Assembly: GCA_902806595.1 (NCBI GenBank)
Contig: CADCXC010000011.1
Span: 1,116,001-1,180,000 of the forward strand
Direction of reading: 5' to 3'
DNA from: Pyrenopolyporus hunteri
Lineage: Eukaryota; Ascomycota; Sordariomycetes; Xylariales; Hypoxylaceae
DNA length: 64,000 nucleotides
Part shown: positions 1-12,000 of the stretch, one piece after another
Position numbering within the stretch: position 1 is the stretch's first letter
Layout of the letters: each line of letters opens with the position of its first letter
Program-made: the position numbers and the translations under genes
The notes under the pieces: generated by a model
Told to the model about the DNA's origin: nothing
The model's input: only the letters and a program-made list of their open reading frames with translations
The model's database searches: none

Positions 1-886
1 GGTTGGTGGGGTTACTTACCTATTCGAAGTAAGCACATCCCGAGCCAAGTACCTAGGTACCTAAGCAGCTTAAGGTACATGTACCACGGTAATCACTTTG
101 GTAGGTACCTAGGTACCTAGTATAGGTATTCAATACGACACGGGTCTTATGTAATTTCAATGCTATTATTTTTCTTGCCTGTCATGTCCCAATACAATTG
201 AAGTACCTGACCTAGCCCGAGCGAGTACGCTATGCCCTAAATAATTAGGTACCTAGTTGGTTGGCCGCGGACAACTGGAAGGTCACAAGCCTGGGGAATA
301 TTTCGTCATTTTTGTTTCTCTTACCCCTTTCCCGGTAGCAATCGCTTAGTGGCTGACATCATTCAATCACATGTGTTTATGTATTGTACGTAATCAAACC
401 TGGATTCGGCAATGCGTTGATGTACTCACGAATGTATACCATACAATGTAAACACGCCATTGGCTTCCGTAAGACCGTCTGAGGCATACTAAGGTAAACT
501 ATGTTACTTTGAATGAGATCGCAAGTTGCCAGATTTCAGGAAAAGAGAAAACATGTGTTACTGAGTAACAATAGGTACATATGCAGTCATTCGGCGATTA
601 GCTAAGATGGTACTACGGTAGATCGCTCAGACTTAACGCGCCTCAACCGGTAGCGCCGCTAGGCGACGTCATGGGCTCGAGACAATGTCCTTCACGCTCG
701 GATCGAGCCTCAATCGTCAAGCCACAACTTATCAAATACTCATTTCCAAAAGAGGAACCTACCTAAAACGGATGAGGCTGGCGCTATACAATCCCAGGCC
801 GACAGTTGCAAAAGTCTTTGATATTGGGATATAGGTAGCTTTCGATCGATTCAACTGTGCAGCGTGACCGCTCTCCAGAGTCCAGC
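1..886. other. intergenic, upstream of the first gene
   Basis: I see no gene here. The stretch holds two exact copies of the palindrome TACCTAGGTA (50-59 and 106-115) and a related TAGGTACCTA at 246-255. It presumably contains the promoter of the gene starting at 887. No TATA-like element stands out. Confidence 0.6.
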
Positions 887-1387
887 ATGACAGCCCCTAG
901 CAAAGAAGAAAACAAAGGGGAGCAGCCCAAGAAGCCAACGACCAAGGAAAAGCTCCTAGAAGAGATCACAACACGCATTGAAGAGTCAAAGCGGCTACAG
1001 GAGGAGTCTGTGCAACTTCACAAGCAAGCCGACGAAGCAGAAGATCCCGGTGTTGCTGAGGACCTGAAGTTCCGCGCCCACCAACTCGACAAGAAAGCTG
1101 CAACGCTTCTGAAGACCGCGAGGCGTCTCGAAACTGGCTGGATGCAGGGCGGCGCCGCCGGAGCCGGAATAGGGGCTGGCATAGCCGGTGGCCTCGGTAT
1201 GACCGTCGGGTCCCTGGTCAGTGGACTGGTCGCTATTCCCACCACCGGTTTAGGCATCCTTATCGGTGCGGGGACGGGCCTGGTTCACGGCCCTTGGGTT
1301 AAGTTTACCGAAGCATTCAGTAAGGATGAGGTGGATGAGATTGATCAGGAGGCCGAGGAAGAGGCTCGACGGATTAGTGAGGCATAA
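887..1387 (+). CDS. small coiled-coil / glycine-zipper protein, conserved fungal hypothetical
   Basis: A single-exon frame of 166 residues from the first ATG; the frame is open slightly further upstream but without an ATG. Residues about 1-75 are strongly charged, rich in Lys and Glu, and look helical or coiled-coil. Residues about 85-137 form a glycine/alanine-rich hydrophobic stretch with repeated GxxxG spacing (GAGIGAGIAGG, later GILIGAGTG), followed by HGPWVKF and an acidic tail. This is a glycine-zipper-like, membrane-inserting or oligomerising segment. I recognise the general layout from small fungal hypothetical proteins but know no function. It is isolated: no neighbour lies within 21 kb downstream. 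A possible poly(A) signal (AATAAA) lies near 1655, about 270 bp past the stop. Coding is supported by the long biased frame; function is unknown. Confidence 0.8.
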   Translation: MTAPSKEENKGEQPKKPTTKEKLLEEITTRIEESKRLQEESVQLHKQADEAEDPGVAEDLKFRAHQLDKKAATLLKTARRLETGWMQGGAAGAGIGAGIAGGLGMTVGSLVSGLVAIPTTGLGILIGAGTGLVHGPWVKFTEAFSKDEVDEIDQEAEEEARRISEA

Positions 1388-4300
1388 GATAGGTACATTC
1401 TCTATAAGTTCTTGTAACTGGGACTGGGTTTAGCAAAGATCGTATAAAGCGTGTGCGTCTGAGTTCGGCATGGATTATGAGATATTCAACCATCTTGATA
1501 GTGTCTTAGCAGTGTGTTAGTTATATTTACTTCCACGTTGTAAAACCCCCTAGCTTATAAGCTCTCTCATTTTAGTTTTTCTAACTCGTACTTCACATAG
1601 TATCATTGATAATTCAAACTAAATACCAACCCCCTCTACGACATCATCTATACCTAATAAAAAATTTTCTCAACCCAATGTTAAGTAGAGAATTTCATCA
1701 ATTTCCCTTAATAGTATCGGATAGATCGTTTTGACTCCCAGGAAAGTTCGGGACTACTTAGGACTAAGGAGCGCGTATTTTCGTCATCTATGCGAGTGTC
1801 GCCCAGGAATACACCCTACACCCTCGGTTAGCACGCTAGTTCAGTGTAACCACTTCCGATAAATCAGTGTTTAATATGTCAATCGCGAATCGAAGACTTC
1901 AATAGAACTCGCCATCGAAAATATAAAGGGCTACGAGGATTATGTAGTTTGAAACTTCGGCCATATCTACTGTTCCTTGCAATACTACCGGAATATATTT
2001 GTGCGAGTTTTATCATCGCCCAGTCGTAGGCTTACGGCTTTTCAAGGGGACTCGTAAGCATAGGTAGGTCGGTAAATAGGGTTAAGATAGGGGAAGAGTT
2101 TACAGGAATTTAACCATTTTCCAAGACGAACTTAGATTCTCTTTGTTCCTAATAATTTAATCTAGGGCTAATCGTAGATAATGTCCTTAATATGGCGCCT
2201 CGTTACATATTAGAGAAGAGAATGAAATAATATCATAGCAGTTCCCGAAGCCCCCTATCTGGAATCGCGCCTCCCATATCAACGGGAACAAGGTGGAATG
2301 CTCTTTCATCCTTTAACTGTGTGTGCTAAGGTCTAGCGCTCCAATTTCCTTTAGATTTCATCTAAATATCTAGTTATATGATCTATCTCCTCCGTAGGCC
2401 CTTACTAGTATAAGAAATACGTCGATGCAGTAGTGTATGGGTATGATAATGTTTAAGCCGTCCATTCATAATTCGTCTTCTACTGGATACAGAACTCACC
2501 TAGGACAATCTTGAGACCAGATCGATCAGTTTATTGTACAGCGAGGGGAGTACATTGATGCTCCCCCTGTCAGCTGAACAGCTCGCGTAGTACAGCTATC
2601 ACGTCAACGCCAGTCCAAATCAACCGTCATAGCCGGAGATAAAATACGACGTCTCGCTAGTCTACTACAGCAATAAACCACGAAATACTACAAATATACA
2701 AGCACTAGCCATGAGATCTACAGCGATCCCAATATTCTCGTAAATCAAGAGCTTTGTGCTTGGGGTCCTTAGTGTTCTAACATGGGGGGACTAGAGGTAA
2801 AATATGATGAACATACTCATAAGGCATTCGCGCCCTGGAAGCGACGGTTCGGCGTGGTATATATTTAAAAAGAAGATCCGTGGGTAATAATTGCCATACG
2901 GAGGGCTCGCTTAACGGCAGATGTTGAAGACCAGCTAGTTTACCCCTTATAAGACAACCCCCTATCCTGCGCCAGAGCTCACCACTGTCAACCTTCCCTA
3001 ACACTCCTTTGCGGTAGTTTGGGCGCCCTGGGAAAAGTCTTAATAAGTCATAATGCGAATTATGCCCTCTAGACCGGGAGGCTTTACTTTTGATATTAGG
3101 GGTAGGTACCCCTTATTTTATCTAATGTCAGCGGTCGGTCTCATGATATGATATGTTCACAGCTCGAGGGGATATTCTACGTCGGCGAAGTTAAAACATT
3201 CGCCTATCGGCACAGTGATGATTCATAGTTCGTATTCTATAGACTTTAATATCTCTACGTAGATGTCTACCTGAATACTGAAGCAGCGAATGTGGCTTAT
3301 ACCCGCACGCCTCGGCCGCTCATAGTAGCAGATATCATGACTCAACATACTTTTAATCTTCGTATATTCATCGCCCCTGATTGAAGATTGAAGTAACTAA
3401 TTGCTTTGATGCGTAAACTATTAGAATGATAGGGGTTACGAGTATTGTGCTTAGCTAATGAACACCGTCGTGGAGTCGCGAAGATGTGGCGGTGCGGCTA
3501 TTGCAACCTCACGGCCAGCGTTCGGAATCGGATGTTACACGAGAGCTCAGGTGCCTGTCAGGGCCAGATCCTGCCTCCAAGACATAAAGGGAAGGCTGAG
3601 GAACACCGTTGTCCCGACAGATCTGCTGAGGGTGTGAAGACAGTTGTCAAGGCTGAGTTGTCAATATTTGTCTCACATGGAACGCGTGACAGCATCCTAC
3701 GTCCTTTGGGGGTGGCACCAAGCGCCTGAAACATTGATCCACCCCCTCAAGAAAGGGTGTGCTGACTTAAGTAAGGGCTTACCCTAACAGCCTACTTACA
3801 TGTCTATCTACCTACCTGTTCTTACCAGGTAGCTACAGGTACCAAGCTACACACATCATCGCTCTCCAGATCTTGTACCGTCGTCTCCACCTGGTACGGC
3901 GAGGCTCTGGAGAGGACGCGGGGAAGGATCATCAGACCAGGCAAAACGGAGACCGCGAACGGAAGCTAGGCCTAGCCTCCCCGGGGTGCCGTGTTATGCA
4001 TTGCCAAGAGTAATATAGAGACTTTGATTACTGTCGTCGGCACACTCCATCATTTGTGTTCGCGCGACTGCGAAGCCCTTCACCGCCGGTTGCGTTGTTC
4101 GTCTATCACTCGCGGTGTGTCAGTCGCGCCGTTGAGCAGCCTAAGACAACGCCCACGGGCCGCGGGGGAAGTGCGCATTTTGCCCGGGACCCCGACTTTG
4201 CGTGTCATCTCAAAAAGCACCTGAGCGAAGCCTCTGCTGCCGCCATGTTGCAGTCTTACGGCACGGTTCTAATCGTAGCCCAATGAGCAGAGGGAGGTAA

Positions 4301-7300
4301 AATAGAGTCACTGAAAGGAGGCAAAGGGGAAGGAAAATTTTTGCCTGTCCCGTGTCTGTCGATTCATCCAGCCATCCACTGTTGACCTAACTAGCTACGA
4401 TAGCCCCTTGGACCCAAGGGCCGACGCGACGGTAGCAGGCTACGGAGATATTTTTGACAGCTATGGAGACAGCCAAGGAGCGTCGTACTTTCATCGCGCC
4501 TCATGAGTGCCATTCCCTATTCCTGGGGAAGCAACCCTCCACACCGGCAGCGATCCGCATCCCAACCGTTGGAGAAGGCTAGGAAAAAAAAAAGATCGAA
4601 GAGAAAAGGAGAGGGGCCCCGCAGCGCGAAGCCACGGCCTTATGAATCCTCTCGCTGTCTTCCACCGGCTAAATGGCGAGCGTTCCAGACGTGCCGTAAC
4701 ACTTTAGCCGGCGACTTTATCCAAGGCCCTGAGAGCCCGTCGGGACTCCTACGGAGGCAGGGGGCGGCAGGCCGCCCGCTTGTGCAGCACCCTGGAACCG
4801 ATCTCCCGGAATCTTTGGGACGGAACTACGGGGATCTGTATAGTGTAGCGTGGTCATTTCCGCCGCGATGAGCTTTTCGGCTGCGGTATCGACGTATCAC
4901 AAACCCGCTAGTGGACGAATTGTATGCTGGCTAAGCTGAATGTACGCTGGGTCTACTCATCCCAGACCGCCCTCTGGGGATGTCAATAGGAAATTAATAG
5001 ATTTATTTTTTATTAATCGTATCTCCATAAAATAAACTATAACCTACAGGCAATGTTATATATGCGCGTCTGTGTCGACTCGGTATTTCTGGGGTGCATG
5101 AAGTTAAAAAGAGAGCTCCTCGGTACGACGGGCCCCAGGTAATACTCCAATCCACCTATGTTACGACGCTCTATACTACTTTCTCTTTATTTTCGATTTG
5201 ATTTATTTTATTTTATTTCATTTTATTGTAATTTATATTTCCTAGTTTCTGGTCGTCTCTGCCGGGTCTGGCAGTCGTATGGTGGGACGCGTCTCACTCA
5301 AGTCTGGTTCAAATTTCAAAGACTTTGAACTTGGAGACATATCATCCTGGCATCACTCAGTAACCTGGATACCAGACTTAGGTATCCTTACCGCTTCTTG
5401 GTTACTGTATAGTAGAATAAGACACTCTCTAAATTGTGATTCGTAACGTGACTCGTACTACACACTGGTGTTAGATGACAGAGATCCCGCGTAACCGGTC
5501 CTCTCAGACAACTGTTAATAGACGCCGTGTAATTTACTAATTATAAGCGCTTGGCGGAAGGATGATGGTACACTGACAGATGATGACTACGCTTATCTTT
5601 AGTTGAAGGTCTGAGTTCTCCCCGAGACCTTTTCTCACGATCATTCGTAAGAGGCGTTTACGGGATTGCATACACGTTCCTATTTGGTTTAGGTAATTAC
5701 CTGGCCTCTGTTTCACTGCAGTGTACGAGAGGATCGATCATTTCGGGGTCACTGCTATAATTGGCACTTTTGCACGAGGTTTCGCATCGCGTGACCTTCA
5801 GGTCTCAGCTACCTACATATACCTCAGCCATGACACATGGCGGCAAATCAAGATCGCGATCATTCGCGACATGACTAGGTTCTAAGGCCTAGCAGAGAAG
5901 AGAGGAAAGACAACTTATGCTTGGGACCGATGAGTCGAGATTACTCACACCTATCTCAGACCATGCCTGTCCATAGCCTTATAGGGAACATCCAGACCAT
6001 TTCAATATTTCATACCTGTGCTACAGGGCATGTAATAATATATCTAATAGTGGCATTGCACATATCGAGCTACTTACCCTGTGTGCGGCGGAGTAATTAC
6101 CGTTTCTTAAATGTAACGTGTATTCCAGACACCTTTTATTCGAATATACGCCTCGGCCCTTGAATAATGTCCGCTGGTCCGAGGATTCCTCCCCATGTCC
6201 ATGCCGCAAATGGCAAATGGACTTTTGTTCCCTCGGTCTCTTCCCTGCGCCAGCTCTATTTGAACTCCCTTACCCGACAGCAGGGTTCGCGGAAAGATCA
6301 ACCGGACTATTTTTCTGTTCGGTGACTTTGAGCACGGCGGTGTGCATGTGCCTTAAGGTGCGTCGGAATTCGAGCGAGTGCAAATGGTGGTGTAGGCCCA
6401 AAGCATTTTTCAAAATTCGATGCCAAGAATATGGAATAATAGAGAGGTATATTACGGTTAGCTTTTTGCTATTCGCGGACGAACTACGATCTATGGCGTC
6501 GGTGGGCTCGTACGATTGGCCAGGTTTCGGGAGGTCATCTTGACGAATGCGTTGGTGCCATAGGCTAACGACTCCCTACTCCCTGTATCGGGCTGGTGTT
6601 GTGCTTCCCACCCAGAAACACGACAACGGCAACGGCGGAGATAACAACGATCGAAGATTTCCTGAACAAAATGCTGCTGCTTGCTGCTGCTTGCTGACCG
6701 ACCCGGGTCTGACTACGCCGTGGGGGCCAATCGCCTTCGCTCGTTCTTCGCTTGTGCAAATGTATAGTTTGATCAAATTAAGGAGGAATTTCCAGTCAAA
6801 TGTGCAAGATGCCCCCGGCTGACCATGTGGTGCAATAGCCCTTGAAACTCCCAGGAATAAGGGTGTTGCCACCCGTGCAGCTAGATCTGACTATTTGAAT
6901 AACATGATAAGGGACGGGCCGAGTAGTGAAGAGGCCTAGACAAGCCCGTGCCGCACGCTGTCAGCAGGGTTGAATAGGCCCTCTAACACCCTCTAACTAA
7001 TAGAACCTTCCCTCATATTACCCTCAATTAGACGGGTTGGCGAAGCAAAGCTGACAGCGCTGGTCATCGTCGGTCGCTGGATCGAATTCTCACCAATCCA
7101 TTTCATGATGGTATCGGGACGAGGACGACGAGGCGGACTTGTCAGCACAGAGATCGGCCTTGGCCCGTCAGCATTCATATGACCCCACGAATGGGCGGTG
7201 CCTTTCCCTCTCCGGGGTGGGTGGGGTTGAAGGCTGAGCTGAATATCGAATTTCCCATGGGGATGGCACCCCGAAGCTCTTCGGATGGCGACTGGTGAGA

Positions 7301-9040
7301 TGAAGACGCAAAGAAATGGACATTGGCGAATCTCACCGATTGCGCATATGTAGAATATTGAACTAATTGGCAAGCCAGCCGCCGCATCCGCGTGCGGAAC
7401 CTTTTGAGTCAATTTTCGTCCAGCTCTTCTCCTCACTGTCAGACTTCTCCTTCTCCTCCTCGCTCTCTGCCTTACGCCGCAATAGGATCATCGTGGACCT
7501 ACCTGATGGCCTAACGTGATGGCCCCCAGTCCTAAAATCTCGACCGAACGACCCATTCCGCGCCATACCTATACGTGGTAGGTACCCAACTTGACTTAAA
7601 GGTAGAGGGAATTTCTAGGTGTAAAATTAAACCGTAACCCGTGTAACCACCACAAACTCGCTTCACCCCCTCGTGGCATTGGTCACCGTGGACATCCGTG
7701 CTACGAAGTGATCCAACTATGTGTTACGCTCGCGCTACTTAGATAAACGGGGAGGAGGGGGAATTGGGGACCAGGCCTATGTTCGGGACCGGGGCAGGAT
7801 CTTACGGTGTGTTGATTCGATCATTTCATTATCCGCAGACTCACCTTTCTCCAAAATGGCACGTATAGCAAAGTCAAGCCGGTCCTTATTATGGGAAATA
7901 GATGTCGCACCCATAATCCTAGATCCCTCGCTGGAAGAGAAGATGTCTGGGGGGCTGCAGAGCACACCGCAACATGCTCGAACAATGTATGATAGGAAAG
8001 GAGAGAAACCTCGGACCGCATTCGATAAGAGGTATGATGGTATCTCGACTAATGTGTTCGCTCTCGTCAAGACGTTCTGCTATGAGTAGATCACGATTGG
8101 GGCGTTTCTATTTTGCGGTCCCCGTTAATCTTAGGATCTCTTAAGTGGACGGAAAGGGGAAAAGGAGGCGGATGGAACACTACGAAACGAGAACACGTCG
8201 CGATACGGCCCTCCGTATTATGTGAGAACGGGATGTTGTGAGCTACGGGAGTTTGGAGGAGACTAGATAGTAAAATTAGCTGACCCTGTTGGCAAGCAAG
8301 GACAGACTTTGTAAGCACATGAAGGAAAAGGGGCCAACGTCCATCTGATGGGATCGTCGGTTGTTTGCAGACAGCTCGCGTACGTAATAATTGCTGAACA
8401 ATACTCATGTCACCCGTTTCCTGGAGCGTAGGCACCAATCGCGGTGACGCTTATGTGGTGTCGAGGGTGCTCCGTTGCAACGCACACACGCACAGGTCGA
8501 GGGGCACGTAAAGCCAGCGTCGTTCGCGCAATAATTCCCAACTCATCTAGTGCGGCGTCGCACATCGAGAAGTCGTATTTTGCGGAGCGGCAGTGTTCCC
8601 CGAGGTTGGATGATCTAAGCGGGATCCGGAGAAGTATGGGGAATACTGCTTCGTACCGCCGGTTCCAATGACTCGATGCTCACTTGCGACGTGATGACGC
8701 GCAGCAGAGCAGAACTCGTACGGCATTAGTTATGTGTATGTAAGTAATAAGCTTCACATACCGACTCGAGCGGGTTTGTACGTGTCACAGCATATGACCC
8801 CGACCTTCCTGCAGCCACCTTAAGAGGCGATATGCAGTTATACAGTCCGTACCTACACATGTGAGCTCCTGTTCAGTGCCACGGGATGTTACACCCCCAC
8901 GGGCGGACGCTCCCAAGTCGACGGAATGCCCTCATGTAAGTCTCGGGTGCAAACTAACTGCTTGGACAAACCTCCTGAGGAATATGACCACCATGTCCCC
9001 AAAAGCAGACCGCAGATGACGGGGGGAAAAAAAGGCATCA
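1388..9040. other. gene-free stretch, left part of the desert
   Basis: No frame here looks like a real protein: all are short, lack domain motifs and differ sharply in composition from the genes in the window. 1,400-3,400 is AT-rich; 3,450-4,900 and 6,900-7,560 are richer in GC but still broken in every frame. A long imperfect hairpin lies at 3,862-3,914. No reverse transcriptase, integrase or transposase motifs were seen, so an origin as decayed transposons is possible but not shown. Confidence 0.6.
3862..3914. repeat. inverted repeat / potential hairpin
   Basis: CTCTCCAGA at 3862-3870 is the exact reverse complement of TCTGGAGAG at 3906-3914. Inside it, GTACC (3875-3879) pairs with GGTAC (3893-3897). 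The two nested arms make an imperfect stem-loop of 53 bases in gene-free DNA. No gene is adjacent, so a terminator role is unlikely. Confidence 0.55.
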
Positions 9041-12000
9041 ATGTTTAAAATAATAAAAGTAATAATTTAGATAATTAAAAAAGTCGTCTTACAAATTATC
9101 CCCTGTCCTCTGAAGGATCCCTTCGGCAACCCACGTGGCAACCTCGACGAATAACTTTCTCCCCTTAAAGGATAAGATCTAATTCTAAGGATCAGGATCC
9201 AGGCAATTCGCTACTATGTACAGAACAAACAAGACTCGGGTTGCATGCCGTCGATGAGAACCCAGCGAGCTGACAATACTGGCGAGTTATTATCATGCAC
9301 GTAATGGGACATACATGATGTACTGTAGATGCTAAAGAATATGAATATGATGTGAGAGCAAACTCCGGGACCAACCGTAAAAGCCGTGGAAAGCGTGTGG
9401 TTCTATCCAATTTAGAACAGGAACGGGTACATGTAACTGATCCTCTCTGGCTTCTTCCCAATACATCGAGATTGAATTTGTGAGAATATTCTTGGCAGCA
9501 ATTCGTTATCGGTTGCAGAGAAACATCCGTTTTCCCTTTGGGTTAACCAACCTTTACATCAGTATCAGAGATATTCCTTCGACCGTAGTCACATATCCGT
9601 AGAGGGAAAAGAAGAGTGACATCATATCAGGTAGGTCCAATTCCAGTCCCAACCAACTTCGCGATAACTGGTATCATGGAACCGCACCGGATCGACCGCT
9701 AATCGTTATTCTTCATCCTCCACCAGCTGACCCGCTGACGCAATTAGGTCTCCCTTTCGATCCTGAACTTGGACGAAAGGGAGAGGGCCTGAGCAATCGA
9801 CGGCCAGATTAACCCCAACAGAAAAAGAGAAAAACAGAAAAAGAAATACTAATAATACATGAGTGGAATTCATCACGAACGCCGTACCGTCCCCCGACGC
9901 CACGCCCCCCCGATCTGGGGCGGAATCTCGATGCGTCATTCGGACCGGGTTCTTATTAGAGATGTAGCTACATAGGTGCCTCTAATTTAAGCAAATGTAG
10001 GTCGATACCTCCCATACCAGCGCACAGGCAGCGCACAGGCTCGATCTTGAAGGACATCCCCAGGAATTGGATGGAGAATCTGGGGACCGGCGCGAACAGC
10101 CTTGCCGTTTTGGTCTGCGATTCGACTTACTCCACCGACATTCTGAGCCATATTCATATTTGCGACTTCGCAGGTGATGCGCTTTCGTCATCGAGGCTGA
10201 CGCCAGATCCCACCGATACACCGTTCACCTATCTCGAGGTCCCAAACCATTCCCTTCGGCGGCGCGCACTTCCAATTCAATCAATCAACTCACCCCCCAC
10301 TGAGATCGAGATTTGGAGGGGCGTGACTATCCATTAATGTCTCAATGTAATTAACAACTCTTTATTTGCAGGCCATAATAATTTAATAATAATGGCAATA
10401 TTAAAATCTATTATATGGTTTTATCGAACATAACTCAAATACTTCACAATACATACCTACATAGTAATGTGAACAACTACTTCGTCACCCTTACTATTCC
10501 CATAACGTGAATTAAACTTCCCCATGCGAAAGGACGCCTAGCCGGAACAGCCTCGCTCGACATCGCAGTTCACATTCCTGGAGAACGCGGCTTTGGCCAG
10601 AAGGAGAAAGACCGAAAGACGGGGAGCTCGCTATTCCACCCCATACGGAACCTTCGCGACCGCGAGCATGGCGATTCGGGTAGGAAGGGCTAGCACCTGG
10701 TAGGCAGTCGTCCTCGAGCTCCTCTGCGTGGGGGTTTTCTTGAACGTTCCTTTCAGTCATTTCCCAAACGCGAACATGTACATCCAGGCCATATGCCATG
10801 TGTATATATGTACAGGCGGCCATATCACTTCTCACAACTGCCAACTGGCATTTTGCATTCGCGGGTCAGGCCGCTGACATTCCGGGCGGGAAGACAGGTC
10901 ACAAGGGCGGTTTGCTGGCCGTCTAACGTAATACGCCTAATGCGAGTAGGTAGCGATAGGGCCCGCGCCGAGAAGGGGAAGGGGACCCTGAGGGGGGCAA
11001 GAGGGTAGCGAGATCATATACGTAGGTAGATAGGTAGGTAGGTATCTACATATACGCATATGTGTATGTAGGTAGGTAGATAACATACATGCATACATGT
11101 ACGCGAGAACGAGAGAGATTAATAAGATAGGGTGCAGCAAAGAGTCCATACATGTATGTAATTGCTCGACGGTGAGGACTGTGGCGTTCTGATCCCCCGC
11201 AGGAATACGTACATACAGATACATTACATACTATGCAAAACGTCGATATCCGCGGACCGCCAGGTCAGCTCGTTCGCGCCCAATGAGGGAGCGCGCTGCC
11301 GTTGCGCATGACCGACATGGGCTTCGACCCCCCGCGCGCATTGGGATTGGGAAGGCAAACTTACCGATCCCCCGTGTCAATTTTATCGCCGTCCTGGGCA
11401 ATTGGTAAGAAATAACAAACGAGGAGAGAAATGTAGAGAAGGACGAAATTATCCCCAAGGTAGGTATGCAACGTTTCGAATTTCATCGCCATGTACCCCC
11501 AATACGTAAGCGAGCGTGTAGTAGGTGGGTAGGTACTCACGTCGGGGGAGGGTCGCAAGGGAGGAAGAGTGGTGGGTGATCACACTGCTGTACCTGAATC
11601 ATCGTGTGGATTGTTGCGAGCCCGTCAATGGTAATGCTTCCCAAACCAGCCCCCCCGGCGTATCGTGCTGGCTTGTCTTGTGTGGCACACCCCCCAGGAC
11701 CGAAAAGGAATCCGAAGTTGGCATGACTCGCGACAACAATACCGGGAGGGGGAATGGTCACAAGAGAGGTTGCTCCCAAGAATGGAAGAATCCGTCACAA
11801 CGAGTTCCAAATCAGGAGAGTGCGCATGCTCGACGGGCCAACCCTGATAGCGTAGGTACATACTTAGTTGAATCCTCTCGAGCAGCCAAGGAACGGAAAA
11901 AGAAACACGATACGTTCGTTGGTGTTGTTAGCACGATGTCTGTCAGCCTCTCTTCGTATATACCGTACCAATTGCAACTGTAACGAAGAGGGGAATATCC

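Noticed and set aside
3445..3729. 94-codon plus-strand frame with several cysteines (MWRCGYCNLTASVRNRMLH)
   Set aside because: Cysteine spacing does not match a zinc-finger family and the frame sits in decayed-looking sequence without other support.
4503..4871. 122-codon ATG frame
   Set aside because: Basic and proline-rich low-complexity composition, no domain, overlapping frames of similar length on the same strand.
6118..6543. 141-codon plus-strand frame
   Set aside because: No ATG-supported conserved sequence or motif; opposite-strand frames overlap it equally well.
6993..7436. 147-codon minus-strand frame
   Set aside because: Composition is mixed and motif-free; long by chance in a GC-richer patch.
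11000..11110. CRISPR-like or telomeric repeat
   Set aside because: The GTAG/TATG runs are irregular microsatellites without spacers and unlike any telomere unit.
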